Assembly (NCBI GenBank): GCA_001986395.2
Contig: MQVO02000002.1
Span: 868,001 to 932,000, forward strand
Length of the DNA stretch: 64,000 nucleotides
Origin: Irpex lacteus
Taxonomy: Eukaryota; Basidiomycota; Agaricomycetes; Polyporales; Irpicaceae
Direction of reading: 5' to 3'
Under the pieces are notes generated by a model that did no database searches, was not told the origin of the DNA, and saw only the letters and a program-made list of their open reading frames with translations. Shown here piece after piece: positions 1 to 10,734 of the stretch. The position numbers were made by a program, and so were the translations under genes. Numbering within the stretch: position 1 is the first letter of the stretch; every line of letters begins with the position of its first letter.

Positions 1-1
1 G

Positions 2-1446
2 GCTGCAGCACCTGTGCGAGACCCATCTCCCGTCGCAGAGCAGCCCAAGCGCAAGTCTGAGCCTCTAAAGCGTAGCCACTCTGCTGTCTCGCTTCCGACT
101 CCGCCGCCCACACGCAAGCGCAAGAGGTCTCGCTCAAGACACTCCCGTGCGACCGACTCTGGCTCCGAGCTCGACTTCCAGGATTCAGACGATGAAGAGC
201 TCGAACGAGGCAGGACTGGGCCTGGGAAGGATGCCGTTGCGGTAGAGCACAACAAGAGGAAACTGCTGCGGCTGGATGCCATTGCTGCTGAGCTTAGTGG
301 GAAGGATGCTGAGGATGCGTTCTGGATGGGCGAGTCGACGGTCACAGAAATCGAAGCAGCCAAGTTGAAGCGCAATGCTAAAGCCTCGGCCAAAGGCAAA
401 GCAGTGGATACGACGCTTCTGGACAGTCCTGCCAGACATACCCGTTCTCAGACGAGGTCGCCGTCGTCGTCTCCTGTTCGAATGCTTAACCGAACGAGAA
501 CAGGCCTCCTGTCCCCTCCCAAGTCACACAGGAGGAAGTCGCCGCGGAAAGCCAAGCTCACTGCTCTGCCTACTATCGCAGAGGAGCTTCCCGTGACACC
601 ACCTGCGAAGAGTGCGTTGGAGGGGGTGAAGAAGCGTCTGTTCCCTGAGCGTGACTCGCCGAACAACCCTTTCCTTGTCTCTGATGACAGCCCGGCTAGC
701 TCTCAAGACTCCGTCTTTGGCGCAGGTACATCCACTGCGCCTGTTCCTGCGGCTCCTAAGAAACATGTCGAGCGGCCGACACTCACATATGTCTTGTACG
801 TGTCAAACGTTCCGTCGATAGTTTTTTCTCTTCTCATTAGTTGTGTTTTAGCCGAGGTGTTCGTCAAGAGTTTGAGAATCCGCTGTATGACCCTCGTTAT
901 CCAGACACAGGAATTGCACCGAGCGGTGGTCCCGACTCACCTTCGAACCTTCCTCCGGAGCACCCAGACTTCTCGCCAAAGGACTATTGTCCACCGCGGA
1001 TGCTCTTCCCTGAAGCTCGCGCGCGGCGCAAACGTCGTTCAGTTGTTGACCACGATCACGAGCTCGTGCTCCCTGAAACGCCTACCAAGGGCAAGGGCAA
1101 GGCCAGGGCGAAGAAAGTTCAACCCAAGCGCCAGAAGTCGGAGTGGGACACGAGTGACGAGGAAGATGAAGGCGAGCTTCCGCTTCCAAAGACACCTACG
1201 CCCAAGGCACCTGTCACCCCCGTTCGCGGGCGTGCGGCTCCTGCGATCGTTGCAGCGGCAAAGCCTCCCAGCCGTCGGCGGACAGTGACAGCGAAGGTGG
1301 AAACGACGGTCGAGGAAGTGGTCGTCGAGGTACCTAGGACCAGGTCTCGCACGCGTGCGGGTTCTGCGAGCGCAGGGCCTGTTCCTCCCCCAAAGGACCG
1401 CAGCGATCCCGCAAGACGTGCTTTCGGCCCCAGAGGGCGCGTGTAG
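2..1446 (+). CDS. hypothetical low-complexity basic protein, 5' partial
   Basis: The reading frame is open from the left edge of the window with no ATG, so the N-terminus lies outside. Exons are <2..795 and 852..1446; the 56-base GT-AG intron joins codons to give TYVFRGVRQEFENPLYD, which is smoother than reading through. About 462 residues are visible. The protein is rich in Ser, Pro, Arg and Lys, with many SP/TP sites (for example TPPPTRKRKRSRSR), basic nuclear-localisation-like clusters and acidic patches (SDDEE, SDEEDE). The segment around the splice junction is the only part that looks folded and conserved. I do not recognise the family. A nuclear, kinase-regulated protein is an inference from composition only. 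Confidence 0.7.
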
Positions 1447-2952
1447 GCGGCGGCGCATGACGACTGTCGGCGTTCGTGGTCTTTTCACTTCCTTCGCAAT
1501 CCTTCTCTCTCAGCTCTCCTCTGCGTCCACCTCGAAGTTACCAATGTGCTAATGCGTGTCTTTCCTTCGATTCTTCGCTCTCTAAATTCCTTATTTCTGC
1601 GTAAGCGCGTTCTCCTTTCTTTTCTTTTCATACATCCCCTTTCGAACAAAGTTGACTCTGCGATACCTTCAACATTCATCCCGACTCCCCTGCGATACCT
1701 CCTCTCCTTCATCCGTTAGTTGCATCTTATCGACCCGGCTTCAACGCATGTGTTTTCGTTTTTCGTTGTTTCGTGCCACGTAGCTACTTGAAGTTTGTGC
1801 AATGGCCAAGATATCTGCAACCTCATATATAGCCCGCTTGGCGTCTTTCTTAACCCGACCTCCATGCGATTTCAATACTATGTACCTAGCACATCAAGAA
1901 TACGAATATATAGCTTTCATGTTTTGTGTCTAACCCTGTGCTGAGCCTCCCCTCCCTGGACGAGACAGTTCTTGCAATCGCACTAAGTATGCTCTCGTTG
2001 ACAGGCATCAGAAACGGACATGGCGATAGCCGCAACACGTGTCCGACCGCCATCCTACAGACCGCCTGAGAATTTTCGTAGACGTCGAGGTCAGCGAAGC
2101 AAACAAATATTATTATGCCGCCCTTTGAAGTTGTGGGCGCAAGTGTGCTTGTCGCTGTGGACGTCGACGAGTTCCTCCAAAACAGGCGCGCCATGTCAGG
2201 GAAAGTGCACACTACTGCAAAGTCACTCTTATCCAGTGCTCCCACTCCCACTTTTCCAGATTTTGGCTCGAATGGACGACACGTCTGTATTCTTTGCTGG
2301 CTGACGAAACAATTCAGGACGACCTGGGGCTTTCGTGGTGGCTTGAGGTTACAGACGGTTTTTCTGCGCATATAGTCAACCTAACCTAGGCTTGTCTTGG
2401 TGATTTTCTGATACGCGTGGTGATAGCTGCATATGAAGAGGACAGACCCCCCTAGGAAGACCGATCCCTGGGAAAAGCCTTGTCGACTAGACTGTCCACC
2501 CATTCAATAACAAGAATCACTCTTGACAACACTTGCGAGGTACGTTCAGCTATCCTTTCGGTCGACGCAGAGAATTGAGAAATTTCTGTCATTCAGGAGC
2601 TCGCTATAATATATACAACATCGGGGGACTTCTATGGACGATACATCGGAAAATAATACACAACCAGGCACGCTACAACACTACAGATAGGAGCAGAGAG
2701 CACAACAAGCGTAGTACAACTCGGACAGAGCAAAACACGAGAAGAGATGGAAAGTTCTGAGAGCTGTACAAGACGAACAAGAAACTGTCCATCCACAGGA
2801 GGGAGACGAGATGAGAGATGCAGGAGGGAACACAGGAGAGAGGAAATGGGGCATAGGTACGCGATAAAATGATCAGCATAGGGTGTGGTGGCATATATGT
2901 GTTTTCATGGGGCATAGGTTACCTGGCATACGAGAGACGCACCGAGGGATGG
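1447..2952. other. intergenic, no supported gene
   Basis: Convergent 3' flanks of the genes on either side. It contains a 161-codon antisense open frame (1886..2371) and overlapping plus-strand frames with no recognisable motif, and a purine-rich tract near 2745-2860. I see no RNA gene or repeat. Confidence 0.5.
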
Positions 2953-4605
2953 TCAGAATGAATGGCGCGGAGCTGCTCGCAGACGACGACTGGGAGTTGG
3001 GGGCTCGCGGGGCGCGGCGGTGCTGGAAGCTCTTTGCCGTGTTTGCGGTGTCGATGCGGTTCGCTTGCTCGTCTTCGTAGCATCCACTCGAGCGTTGTGC
3101 TTCAGGTTGGAGGGTTTTCTGGGACTATTTGGCGGAAGAGCGGCATCCAGTGACTGCATGGAGCCGAAGGATTCGAGGTGGGCCAGCGCGGGTAGATCTT
3201 TGAAGTTCCCGGCAGTCTTCCACACGCCGTCTTCTTGATATCGACGCACGTAACGCTGGCTACTTGACGACGAAGTTGAGCACATGGAGGAAGACGAACC
3301 GGACGGACAAGGGGAGGTAGCCGTCGTCGTCCAGAAAGTCGAGGCTGTGGATGTGGAGGAGGCTGAGCCGAGCTGAGGATTAGTGTCAGAGCGGAAGTAT
3401 GGAAGGAGGGGCTCTGGAAGCGTTGGTCGAAGTTTGGACGGAGGGTCGTCCTTCGTACACTCCATGGTATCGGTCCGCCCTAAAGAGCTTCGGGAACCGT
3501 CCGGCACAGCTGATTCTCGGGCCCGCACCCTCTGAACTGGACTCGCTGCCTCTCTCAGGTCGAACGCTCGCTCACTTCTGCATCCCTCTGTCTCATCATC
3601 GCTGCTCTCAAGATCGTCAAAAAGTCCCGCTGCTGCCGCCTCCGCCCACTGCTGTTCCCTGGCTCTCTTGAGTGCCTCCAGTCTCCTCAGCTGCTCTGCG
3701 CCGATCCTGAGATCATGTTCGGCTCGCTTAGAGCCAATTGGCATAGGGAGTGAGTCATTATCTGGTATGCGAGCGTCGCTAGACCAAGGGCATACTGTAT
3801 GTTTACCCACGGGCCCAGTGCTGCGTTGTAATCGCCGCGAGTAAGGCGACGAGGTCGTGTGGATAACGGCATGAGAGTCGTTGAATTCGTCATCAACAGG
3901 TGTTTGAGGTCTGGAGTCGTTCATGTCCTCTTCGTCTGTTGAAGAGAAGCGAGTAATGGTAGATGAGATAGACAAGCGCGAGGCGGCGTGAGAAAGGGGT
4001 GTAACAGGAGGGGCACGGGGTCGTGAGGGACGTAAGGGGGTAGAAGATGGACCTGGGGAGTTTTCTAGGGCGAACGACGCGTCAGACTCAGGATATTCCC
4101 AGCGAAGGTGTACCCCTAGACCTGTATTGGTCAATTCGCCCTTGATCATCTCGGAGTCGGGGTGTGGTAGGGCTGCACGTTGTATTAGGTCTTGCTCCCG
4201 TGCAGCAACGCTGCGCGTCCTGTAGTGTTTCATCTCGTCTACAGCACCATTAGATTTTCAAGTATCCGTTGACGAGTTCGGCTGCTTACCTGATCGAGCG
4301 GTTAAGGGGATGTGGGGACGCGGTGTTGCAGGGAGGGAGACGGTTCGCTGCCGTTTCGGTGTGGAGGGCGGTGCGAGGAGATTTACGAGAGGAAATTGGA
4401 ATGGTTCGTCACATTTTCGTTGCCTCTTTATCCCTCTGTCCTCCGACCCTGGTTGCCTGCGTTTCGGTGTTCGTGGAAGGGCCTCCATTGTCGCGAGCCT
4501 TTGTTGGATTGGCCTTTGGCAAGTCAAAGGACTGGCTTTTCGCGCTGGTGATCCGCGCTTCAACATTGCGATGTCCGAATTGGGAAGTGACTTTGGATTG
4601 CCCAT
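2953..4605 (-). CDS. hypothetical Ser/Pro-rich protein with CDK-type sites
   Basis: Two exons, 4605..4290 and 4238..2953, joined across a 51-base intron (GTAAGC...CTGTAG) to read RSDEMKHYRTRS; 533 residues. The start ATG at 4605 has a purine-rich context (AACATGG). The N-terminal exon carries repeated TPK sites (LPRTPKRRQP, PPSTPKRQR) resembling cyclin-dependent kinase targets. The middle is Ser-rich and acidic. One stretch near the C-terminus (RYVRRYQEDGVWKTAGNF) looks ordered and includes Trp. The tail is basic. I do not recognise the family. Its start lies back to back with the gene at 5319, so the two may share a control region. Confidence 0.65.
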
Positions 4606-5318
4606 GTTGCTAGGCCCTGGCCTCTAATCGGTAAGTTATTGCTCTGAATTTGGGCCAGAATGGATTTACTCACTGTGTTGAGATTGTGAAGTAGATGAAA
4701 GGTTGGTTCAATTAACGCGTTCCGAACATCAGTGACGGGGACGCGTTGACGCCGAATCTTGAACACGAGGCTCAGGGTCGAATTATATCAACCGTGGGAA
4801 ACCAACATAACAACAGGTCCCGTGAGGAATAGCGTCATCCTCGCTTTGGGGTGCATTGTCCTCTCTCATCTCAGGCTTCACACGCGCAGGCTTGAGTGGT
4901 ACTAGGTGCGTCGTGTCTCCGGATTGAAAGGAGCCGTAGCTGATTCCATTGCACCGTTCATATCAGCGATACATCCGGTTGCAAGCATCGAGACACGGAA
5001 TACGTAACAGTCAATATTCGAATTCGCTTTTGGCACTGGCCATCTCGCGGGTAAGTCATGTTAGTTATCATCGCAGCTGGCCCTCTTCCTGCTATGCCAG
5101 AGGCCTCGCCTGAATACTTCATCGCATTGAAGGGCCAGTGGGCCAGTTGTGTTTTCTTAGTAAGCGCTCACGTGGCTGATCCCATGTTATAGATAACGCC
5201 CGCTGATCGAACCAGGACACGAGGCTATAGCACTCTGCTTCTTTACAGCTTACCTCCACCACTATCACATTCCTCTTCTCTTCATCGTCACTCATAGCGT
5301 TACCTCCTTTGGCTCACC
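4606..5318. promoter_or_regulatory. divergent intergenic control region
   Basis: About 700 bases separate the starts of two divergently read genes. A pyrimidine-rich leader (roughly 5245-5310) sits just before the ATG at 5319, a common feature of basidiomycete promoters. No clear TATA box was found. Confidence 0.4.
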
Positions 5319-7142
5319 ATGCTTGACTGGCTTGGCCGTCTGTTGGCACCGACTGAACGGCAGCCAGCGAATGAAACGCCAGCTGCAACTCGATCCTCTC
5401 GCTCTCCCTCGCCTCGCCAGTCGCGCTCGAACCGTATTCGACAGCCGCAATCCCGAACCTCTCGCTCTCCTACGCGGCACCGTTATACACCTCCACCTGC
5501 CTCCGAGCAGTCCGAACGCTCGTCTCCCGTGCGTATCAAACGAGAATACGCGGACCCATCATTATACTTCGACACTCCCCAGTCATCCTATTCACCCGAT
5601 AGGAACGCGTCATCCGTGTCTTCAGCCTCTATATATGGCCTGAAACAGGAGGAGACTCTGATTGATTTTGCGGACAGCGAGCGTTCCACCCCGTCTATCG
5701 GCAGCATTGTCCCCAATTTCGTCCCCGAATCTCCCACCCGCGGCCTCATGTACGATGCAAAGCACGGCCTTCACCTGATGACAGCCGAAGAGGAAAGCAA
5801 TATTAGTCGGCGAGAGTTTGCTAGACTCCAGAAACTCAAAGCTCTCCGAGAATCGATATTTCTGGGTGAATCCGACGAAGATGAAGAGGAGGAAGAGGAA
5901 GAGCACGTCGAGGAACGCGTTCCACAGAGAAGCCATGAGGCCAAGTCTCTCCCTCTGCGGCGTCATAACTCTCGTACCCTGAAGTCAAAGTACCATCGTC
6001 GAGTCGCTACACCCACGATCGCTCATTCTCGACCTTCCACCTCTACCGTTTCCTCCCGCATCAAGAAACCTGTCGCCCCTGCTAGTAGCTCAGTGAAACC
6101 GCAAAGAGCGCCGACTACCGATGTCTTTTCATGCTCTTCATCTTCTAAACCGACCCCCGCCGTAACATTACCCTCGGCCGACTCGGCACAGATCGACGTC
6201 ACACCATCTCATCCTACGGTCGCTCGAGCGGACGTTGGACCTGCCCTCATTTCCCCCACTGAGCCCAGTAGACCTGCTGAACCTTCATTACCCGACTTAA
6301 CGCCTAAGCCTGAAGGGAAGGTGACTTCACAGATGCAGAAGGTTGCTGAGGCGAAGAAGCGGGCAACCATGCGCATCTCAGGCCCACAACCTCCCACTCC
6401 GCATAGTGTACACGATTGGTTGTACTACACGGGACGAGGGAGGCTCAGAAGCCAATTGTCCAAGGCCGAGATGGAGCAAAAGAATTTGAAGAACCTGAAG
6501 CGTCTAGAGGATAGCATCAACGCGGTGAAAGCGCGAAAGGCCGCGGAAGAAGAGGCACGGAAAGCGGCGGAGGCGGAGGCTGCACGAAAGGCAGAAATGG
6601 AGCGCCAGTGGAAACAGTTCGCGTCGCAGTCGGACTGGTCTGGCAAGCTTATGGAGAGGCTAGAGCATGAGCAAGAGAAGGCGGAACACGTTCATGTTTA
6701 TCGCGAGAGCTTGCTCGCTGAATTCTGGATGTACGACGAGCGATGGAAGACGTTGACGAAATCAGCCGCGGAAGGGGAGCATCTGGCTCTATTGCGGCTC
6801 GAAGATGTGCCCTGGCCGGTTCTGCAGAGCGACGCGCACAGCATGGCGGGGCCACTCGATATCACCGCTGACGCTGTTTTCTTTTTCATAGTGCATCCAA
6901 TGCGCGAGGGGTCTTGTCTCCCAGCTTACTCTGTCCGCCATCATCTTCTGACCGAGGAAGCGAGAAGGTGGAGGTCGGAGAGCTTTACGAAGTTGGTGCT
7001 CGAGCGAGTCGAAGAAGCTGATCGAGCGAGAGTGTTGGAAGGCGCAGAGCACATCCGTGCCCAATTGCGTAGTATTATCGAATGGGAAGAGAGTTTAGGT
7101 GAATGGGAGCACGACTGGCTCGCCAAGTTTCCAACTCTTTAA
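5319..7142 (+). CDS. coiled-coil protein with degenerate J-like C-terminal domain (HPDKW family member lacking HPD)
   Basis: Single uninterrupted exon of 607 residues; the ATG has good context (CACCATGC). Residues 1-350 are Ser/Pro-rich and disordered, with an acidic run (EEDEEEEEEEH) near 190. A Lys/Glu/Ala-rich coiled coil follows (about 380-450). The last 150 residues align by eye with the tail of the gene at 26215-28624: RLEDVPWPVL against TFDSIPWPIL, then HHLLTEEARRW where the other has HRRFHPDKW, then matching RVLEGAEHIRAQL and RLEAAGNVVAQAI. This family is widespread in Agaricomycetes and unnamed as far as I know. The HPD tripeptide needed by true J domains to stimulate Hsp70 is absent here, so chaperone activity is unlikely. 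Function unknown. Confidence 0.7.
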   Translation: MLDWLGRLLAPTERQPANETPAATRSSRSPSPRQSRSNRIRQPQSRTSRSPTRHRYTPPPASEQSERSSPVRIKREYADPSLYFDTPQSSYSPDRNASSVSSASIYGLKQEETLIDFADSERSTPSIGSIVPNFVPESPTRGLMYDAKHGLHLMTAEEESNISRREFARLQKLKALRESIFLGESDEDEEEEEEEHVEERVPQRSHEAKSLPLRRHNSRTLKSKYHRRVATPTIAHSRPSTSTVSSRIKKPVAPASSSVKPQRAPTTDVFSCSSSSKPTPAVTLPSADSAQIDVTPSHPTVARADVGPALISPTEPSRPAEPSLPDLTPKPEGKVTSQMQKVAEAKKRATMRISGPQPPTPHSVHDWLYYTGRGRLRSQLSKAEMEQKNLKNLKRLEDSINAVKARKAAEEEARKAAEAEAARKAEMERQWKQFASQSDWSGKLMERLEHEQEKAEHVHVYRESLLAEFWMYDERWKTLTKSAAEGEHLALLRLEDVPWPVLQSDAHSMAGPLDITADAVFFFIVHPMREGSCLPAYSVRHHLLTEEARRWRSESFTKLVLERVEEADRARVLEGAEHIRAQLRSIIEWEESLGEWEHDWLAKFPTL

Positions 7143-7640
7143 ACTTATATGTTTTCTTTATGTATGACGATCTCATCTTTTCTTGCTATGTATTTTTACC
7201 AGGTTATATGCTGTGAATCAATTTCTTGATATCGAACGATTATACTTACTCTGCCATCTTGGGACAGCTTCTTGCCAGTGGCGGATCAGATCCGCACTCA
7301 GATTGACGATACCCGACATACTATGTGATACGATGGTTGTACGATGGTGAGTAACTAGTAACAACTCGTATCGGTCTTGCATGGAGGTGAGTGTATAAAC
7401 CAGTCTTTTCACTTCATTCCACCTGGTTGATCTAAACACTAGTTGCATAAAGGTCGCAGCAGACAACTGCGATGGTGCGCGGTTCATCACGTATACGTTC
7501 TAGAAAACATGTCCTCCAACCATTTTCAATGATGATGCTCATGACAGTCCGAGTCGATACATCCATTGGTCCGTTATATTATATCCGGTTTAAGACACTG
7601 GATACAGGTGATGTTACATTGGGATTCTATACAAGCTCAG
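7143..7640. other. convergent intergenic spacer
   Basis: 3' flanks of the gene ending at 7142 and of the CipC-like gene ending at 7641. No feature seen. Confidence 0.5.
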
Positions 7641-8199
7641 TTAGAACTGGCCGTTGTTGTTGTCGTAGGCCTCGTGAGCCTGACGGCGAGCTGAAGATGA
7701 AAGACAGGTGAGCTTTTGTACGTTCGATACATGCCCATGATGCTTACCCTCGTATTTAGCCTTCTCCTTGTCAACGAAATCAAGACCGCGGGTCTCGACC
7801 TCACGATCGACGAAGGCACCAGCGAGACCGGCACTGTGGGAGGGATATTCAGCGAGCGGTTCTCTTATGCGCAAATACTAAGGCACTCACAGGATCTCCT
7901 TTGCCTCAGCATGGCTGGTAGGCTGGCCGTTAGCGGCAACGTGCTTCTCGTAGGCACGAGCGGCCTGTACGACAGAGGTGAGCAGTGGCACAAGGATGAG
8001 GACAATGTTACCGCTTACCTCGAAAGCAGCAGCACCACCGATGAGCTCGTGGGATACCTCAGCCTTGTGTGGGCTCTGTAGTATGGGTCAAAGATTATGA
8101 GCACCGCGTTGGAGCAAGATGAGATGAAAGGATGCTCACGGAGGTGAATTGGTCGTAAGCCTGAGCTTGGCTTGAGTCGTTACCGAACCAGGAAGACAT
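7641..8199 (-). CDS. CipC-like (DUF3759) stress/antibiotic response protein, copy A
   Basis: Five exons: 8199..8140, 8075..8019, 7964..7891, 7833..7748, 7690..7641; 108 residues. The product starts MSSWFGNDSSQAQAYDQF and contains HKAEVSHELIGGAAAFE, then AFVDREVETRGLDFVDKEKA, the signature of the concanamycin-induced CipC family. These are small cytosolic fungal proteins of unknown biochemical activity, induced by antibiotics, stress or host contact. The final exon is a short tail rich in Asn. The intron positions and phases are the same as in copy B at 9229-9783, which indicates a tandem duplication. A TATATAAA box lies about 90 bases upstream of the start. Identity is confident; biological role is not known. 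Confidence 0.9.
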
Positions 8200-8300
8200 A
8201 GTGATGAATGAGGATGTGGAGGGGGTAGATGTGTGTAAGTGGAAAGCGTGAGTTTCTGCCCTTCCTGGAGCTGTCGCAGGCATGTTTATATACACTTCTC
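8200..8300 (-). promoter_or_regulatory. CipC copy A promoter with TATA box
   Basis: On the minus strand TATATAAA reads from 8292 to 8285, roughly 85-95 bases before the ATG at 8199, followed by a pyrimidine-rich leader (CTACCCCCTCCACATCCTC). This fits an inducible, TATA-driven gene. Nothing else was recognised in the rest of the spacer up to 9228. Confidence 0.55.
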
Positions 8301-9228
8301 CCCAGGGGCACATCAGACTGACGGAATTGGATCTGCTTGTCACGAGAGCCACCGTACACACGGAGTGCGGTGGTGCGTTGCGATGCAGGCTGAAGGAGGC
8401 ACAGTTGATGCAGGTGGCGTCATTGTTCATCGATTCACCCTCTGATGCTCATCCATGGAATGCGAGATTGCTATTATTAGCACCACTGTTGCACTCACAC
8501 TCGAACAATGACGCTTATTGCTCCCGGAGACCGCAAGCCCAGTCCAACCTTGTTCACTTCCCGAATGTATGCAATGTCTCTGGTAGATGCGTCACCGTGC
8601 TGGCAAACCATTCAATGGGTCCAATCCCATCCTATGGTGTGCCTTGACCGTATCGCCAGGGCTGCCCAAAAATCAACATAAGTATCATATATCAAGCGGT
8701 CATGAAATTGGATGGCACCACACAACGCAGGCGACGCTGCACAGGCGTACTTGACATCAATGCGAAGCAAACTGCTGCGGTACCGAACCACTCTGCTGAA
8801 CTATTTGTGGCATACTGGTTCCTCCGCATGGCCTGCGCCTCGGTCGGTGGCGACTGGCCCCATCCTACAGGCACGCATGTTTCATTCCGGCGGCGAGTTC
8901 TGCAGTCAGCACCCGAAAAATGTTCGCACGTAGGTATGTTCAGTGGAGCATGTCTGAAGATCCTCTGTGTGTGCTTATGTGTCCACGTAGCCCAATGTTA
9001 CTTGACACTAAAATAGATACTTGCCGAAGGAATGCCTTCCTAGGGTACTGCACCTTAAACACAGAAGATCGGTCGTGTACGGCGTGCTCAGGTTCTAGTT
9101 ATCGGGATGTCCTTCCAGACTAGCCGTTGATGATGCAGATATCACACAATCACGATGTGTCGTACGGTGTCTCTTTGTTTCTTTCCTAAGTAATATACAA
9201 CCTAGACTTCACTAACAACCAAAAGTGT
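8301..9228. other. spacer between the two CipC-like genes
   Basis: No open frame with coding character and no repeat shared with the flanking genes was seen. It presumably holds upstream control sequence of copy A and the terminator of copy B. Confidence 0.4.
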
Positions 9229-9783
9229 TTACCAGCGGCCACCGTTCTGGTCGTAAGTATCGTGGAGCTGACGCTCAGCTACAAGAAACAACGATGAGTC
9301 TCTCGCAGGTTAAATCATAACAAGATATCGTTTACTTACCCTCACGCTTAGCCTTTTCCCTGTCGATGAAGTCAAGGCCCTTGGTCTCGACCTCACGGTC
9401 GACAAAGGCACCAGCGAACCCAGCCCTGGAAGGGACGATCAGTACTCGATAATTCTGACGGCGACAACGACTACGTACAAGAGCTCTTTGGCAGTGGCGT
9501 GGTCATCAGGGTGACCGTTGCGCTCGACGTGGTTCTCGTAGGCCTTGGCAGCCTAAAACAGCATGGTAAGTCCAGGTCAAAGCTCACTGGGATATGCCAC
9601 TGACCTCGAAAGCTGCAGCACCGGCAATCAACTCGTGAGAGAGGGTGGCCTTGTGCTCTTCCGGAACACCTTGGTACTATCGTAGACGGAGATCAGATAT
9701 TCATGCTTGCAGAGATAGACAGTGAAGGTACGTACGGAGTTGTAGGCCTGAGCCTGGTCAGAGTTATCGTCGAACCAACCCAT
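9229..9783 (-). CDS. CipC-like (DUF3759) stress/antibiotic response protein, copy B
   Basis: Five exons: 9783..9736, 9676..9605, 9552..9479, 9425..9340, 9278..9229; 109 residues. It begins MGWFDDNSDQAQAYNS and contains EEHKATLSHELIAGAAAFE and AFVDREVETKGLDFIDREKA. Exons 3, 4 and 5 have exactly the same lengths (74, 86, 50 bases) as in copy A. It is closer to the textbook CipC sequence than copy A (WFDDNSDQAQAYN; GGRW at the C-terminus), so copy A may be the diverged daughter. A TATTTATAG element sits about 75 bases upstream of the ATG. No signal peptide or membrane segment is seen; function of the family is unknown. Confidence 0.92.
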
Positions 9784-10734
9784 GATGATAGTTTACGAGG
9801 AGGAGATGAAGGTAAGAAAGAGAGATGTGTGCCAAGCAAGACGGGGAGGTTCTCTATAAATATCGTGGGTCCGGTAATACGGGCAGGTCGAGAGCACTGC
9901 CTTCCGGTAGTTTGAGATACCAACGGCGATGCACTGACATCGATAACGATAAGTCGTTGTTCTGAACGACAGGGGCTGCTTCGATCTCGGTCTCTCGCCT
10001 CCTGCTGCGACCGGTCAACAGACCATGCACTCGTTTCCGATGCAACATCCTTTGTTCAGACATATGGAATGGTGATATATGCTTGTAGAGTAGCAGCAGC
10101 ACACGCAATCCCAGGTGCTCATCATCCCATCGAGAGCACGTTGCTGAACGAACGCCATCTGGTCATGATCTGGACAACACTAAATATCTCAAGATCGATA
10201 AACGACCTACCATTGAATTTCGATCAGCAAAGGGTTCAACTGAATACCCATCTATCTGAACGCGCTGGATGCAGGAACAAAGCTACTATTATCACTGCTT
10301 ACCGCCGTCAGTAGGTTCTACCCACCATCTTGCTTTTGTTCTCTGTTCGTGGCATCCTTTGAAGATGAGAATTGCGCAGCAGTAAGTCGAACTATCTGAT
10401 TACGCGATGCAGCATTGACATGATGAACATCGCGCATTCAAGTACTACCAACCTGGCCCCGCGGGAACGGGTAACCTGGGAGGTACATGTCAATGCATCG
10501 GCGGCAACTTACGACGAAAAGTGCCACTAATCAGAATGAATGCCTGAGCTGGGACAACGATGTGATATTGGCAAGACGACCATGATGGACAATGGTAAGG
10601 CACAACGAATGGATGCATCAAGTGACAAGGTGTGTAGAGATACAGTAGTCTAGAAGACAGAATGTCAGCCGAGTTAAATGTGCAAAAAGGGTCACGTACA
10701 CATGAGTCCTGAATGTGTTAAGAAGACGAATGGC
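9784..10734. other. intergenic: CipC copy B promoter and DCP1 3' flank
   Basis: A TATA-like element (TATTTATAG on the minus strand, 9862-9854) precedes copy B. The remaining 850 bases hold no frame with coding character. Confidence 0.45.

Noticed and set aside
1886..2371. 161-codon minus-strand open frame
   Set aside because: No motif, no splice logic, poor start context and overlapping equally long plus-strand frames. Length alone is within chance at this composition.
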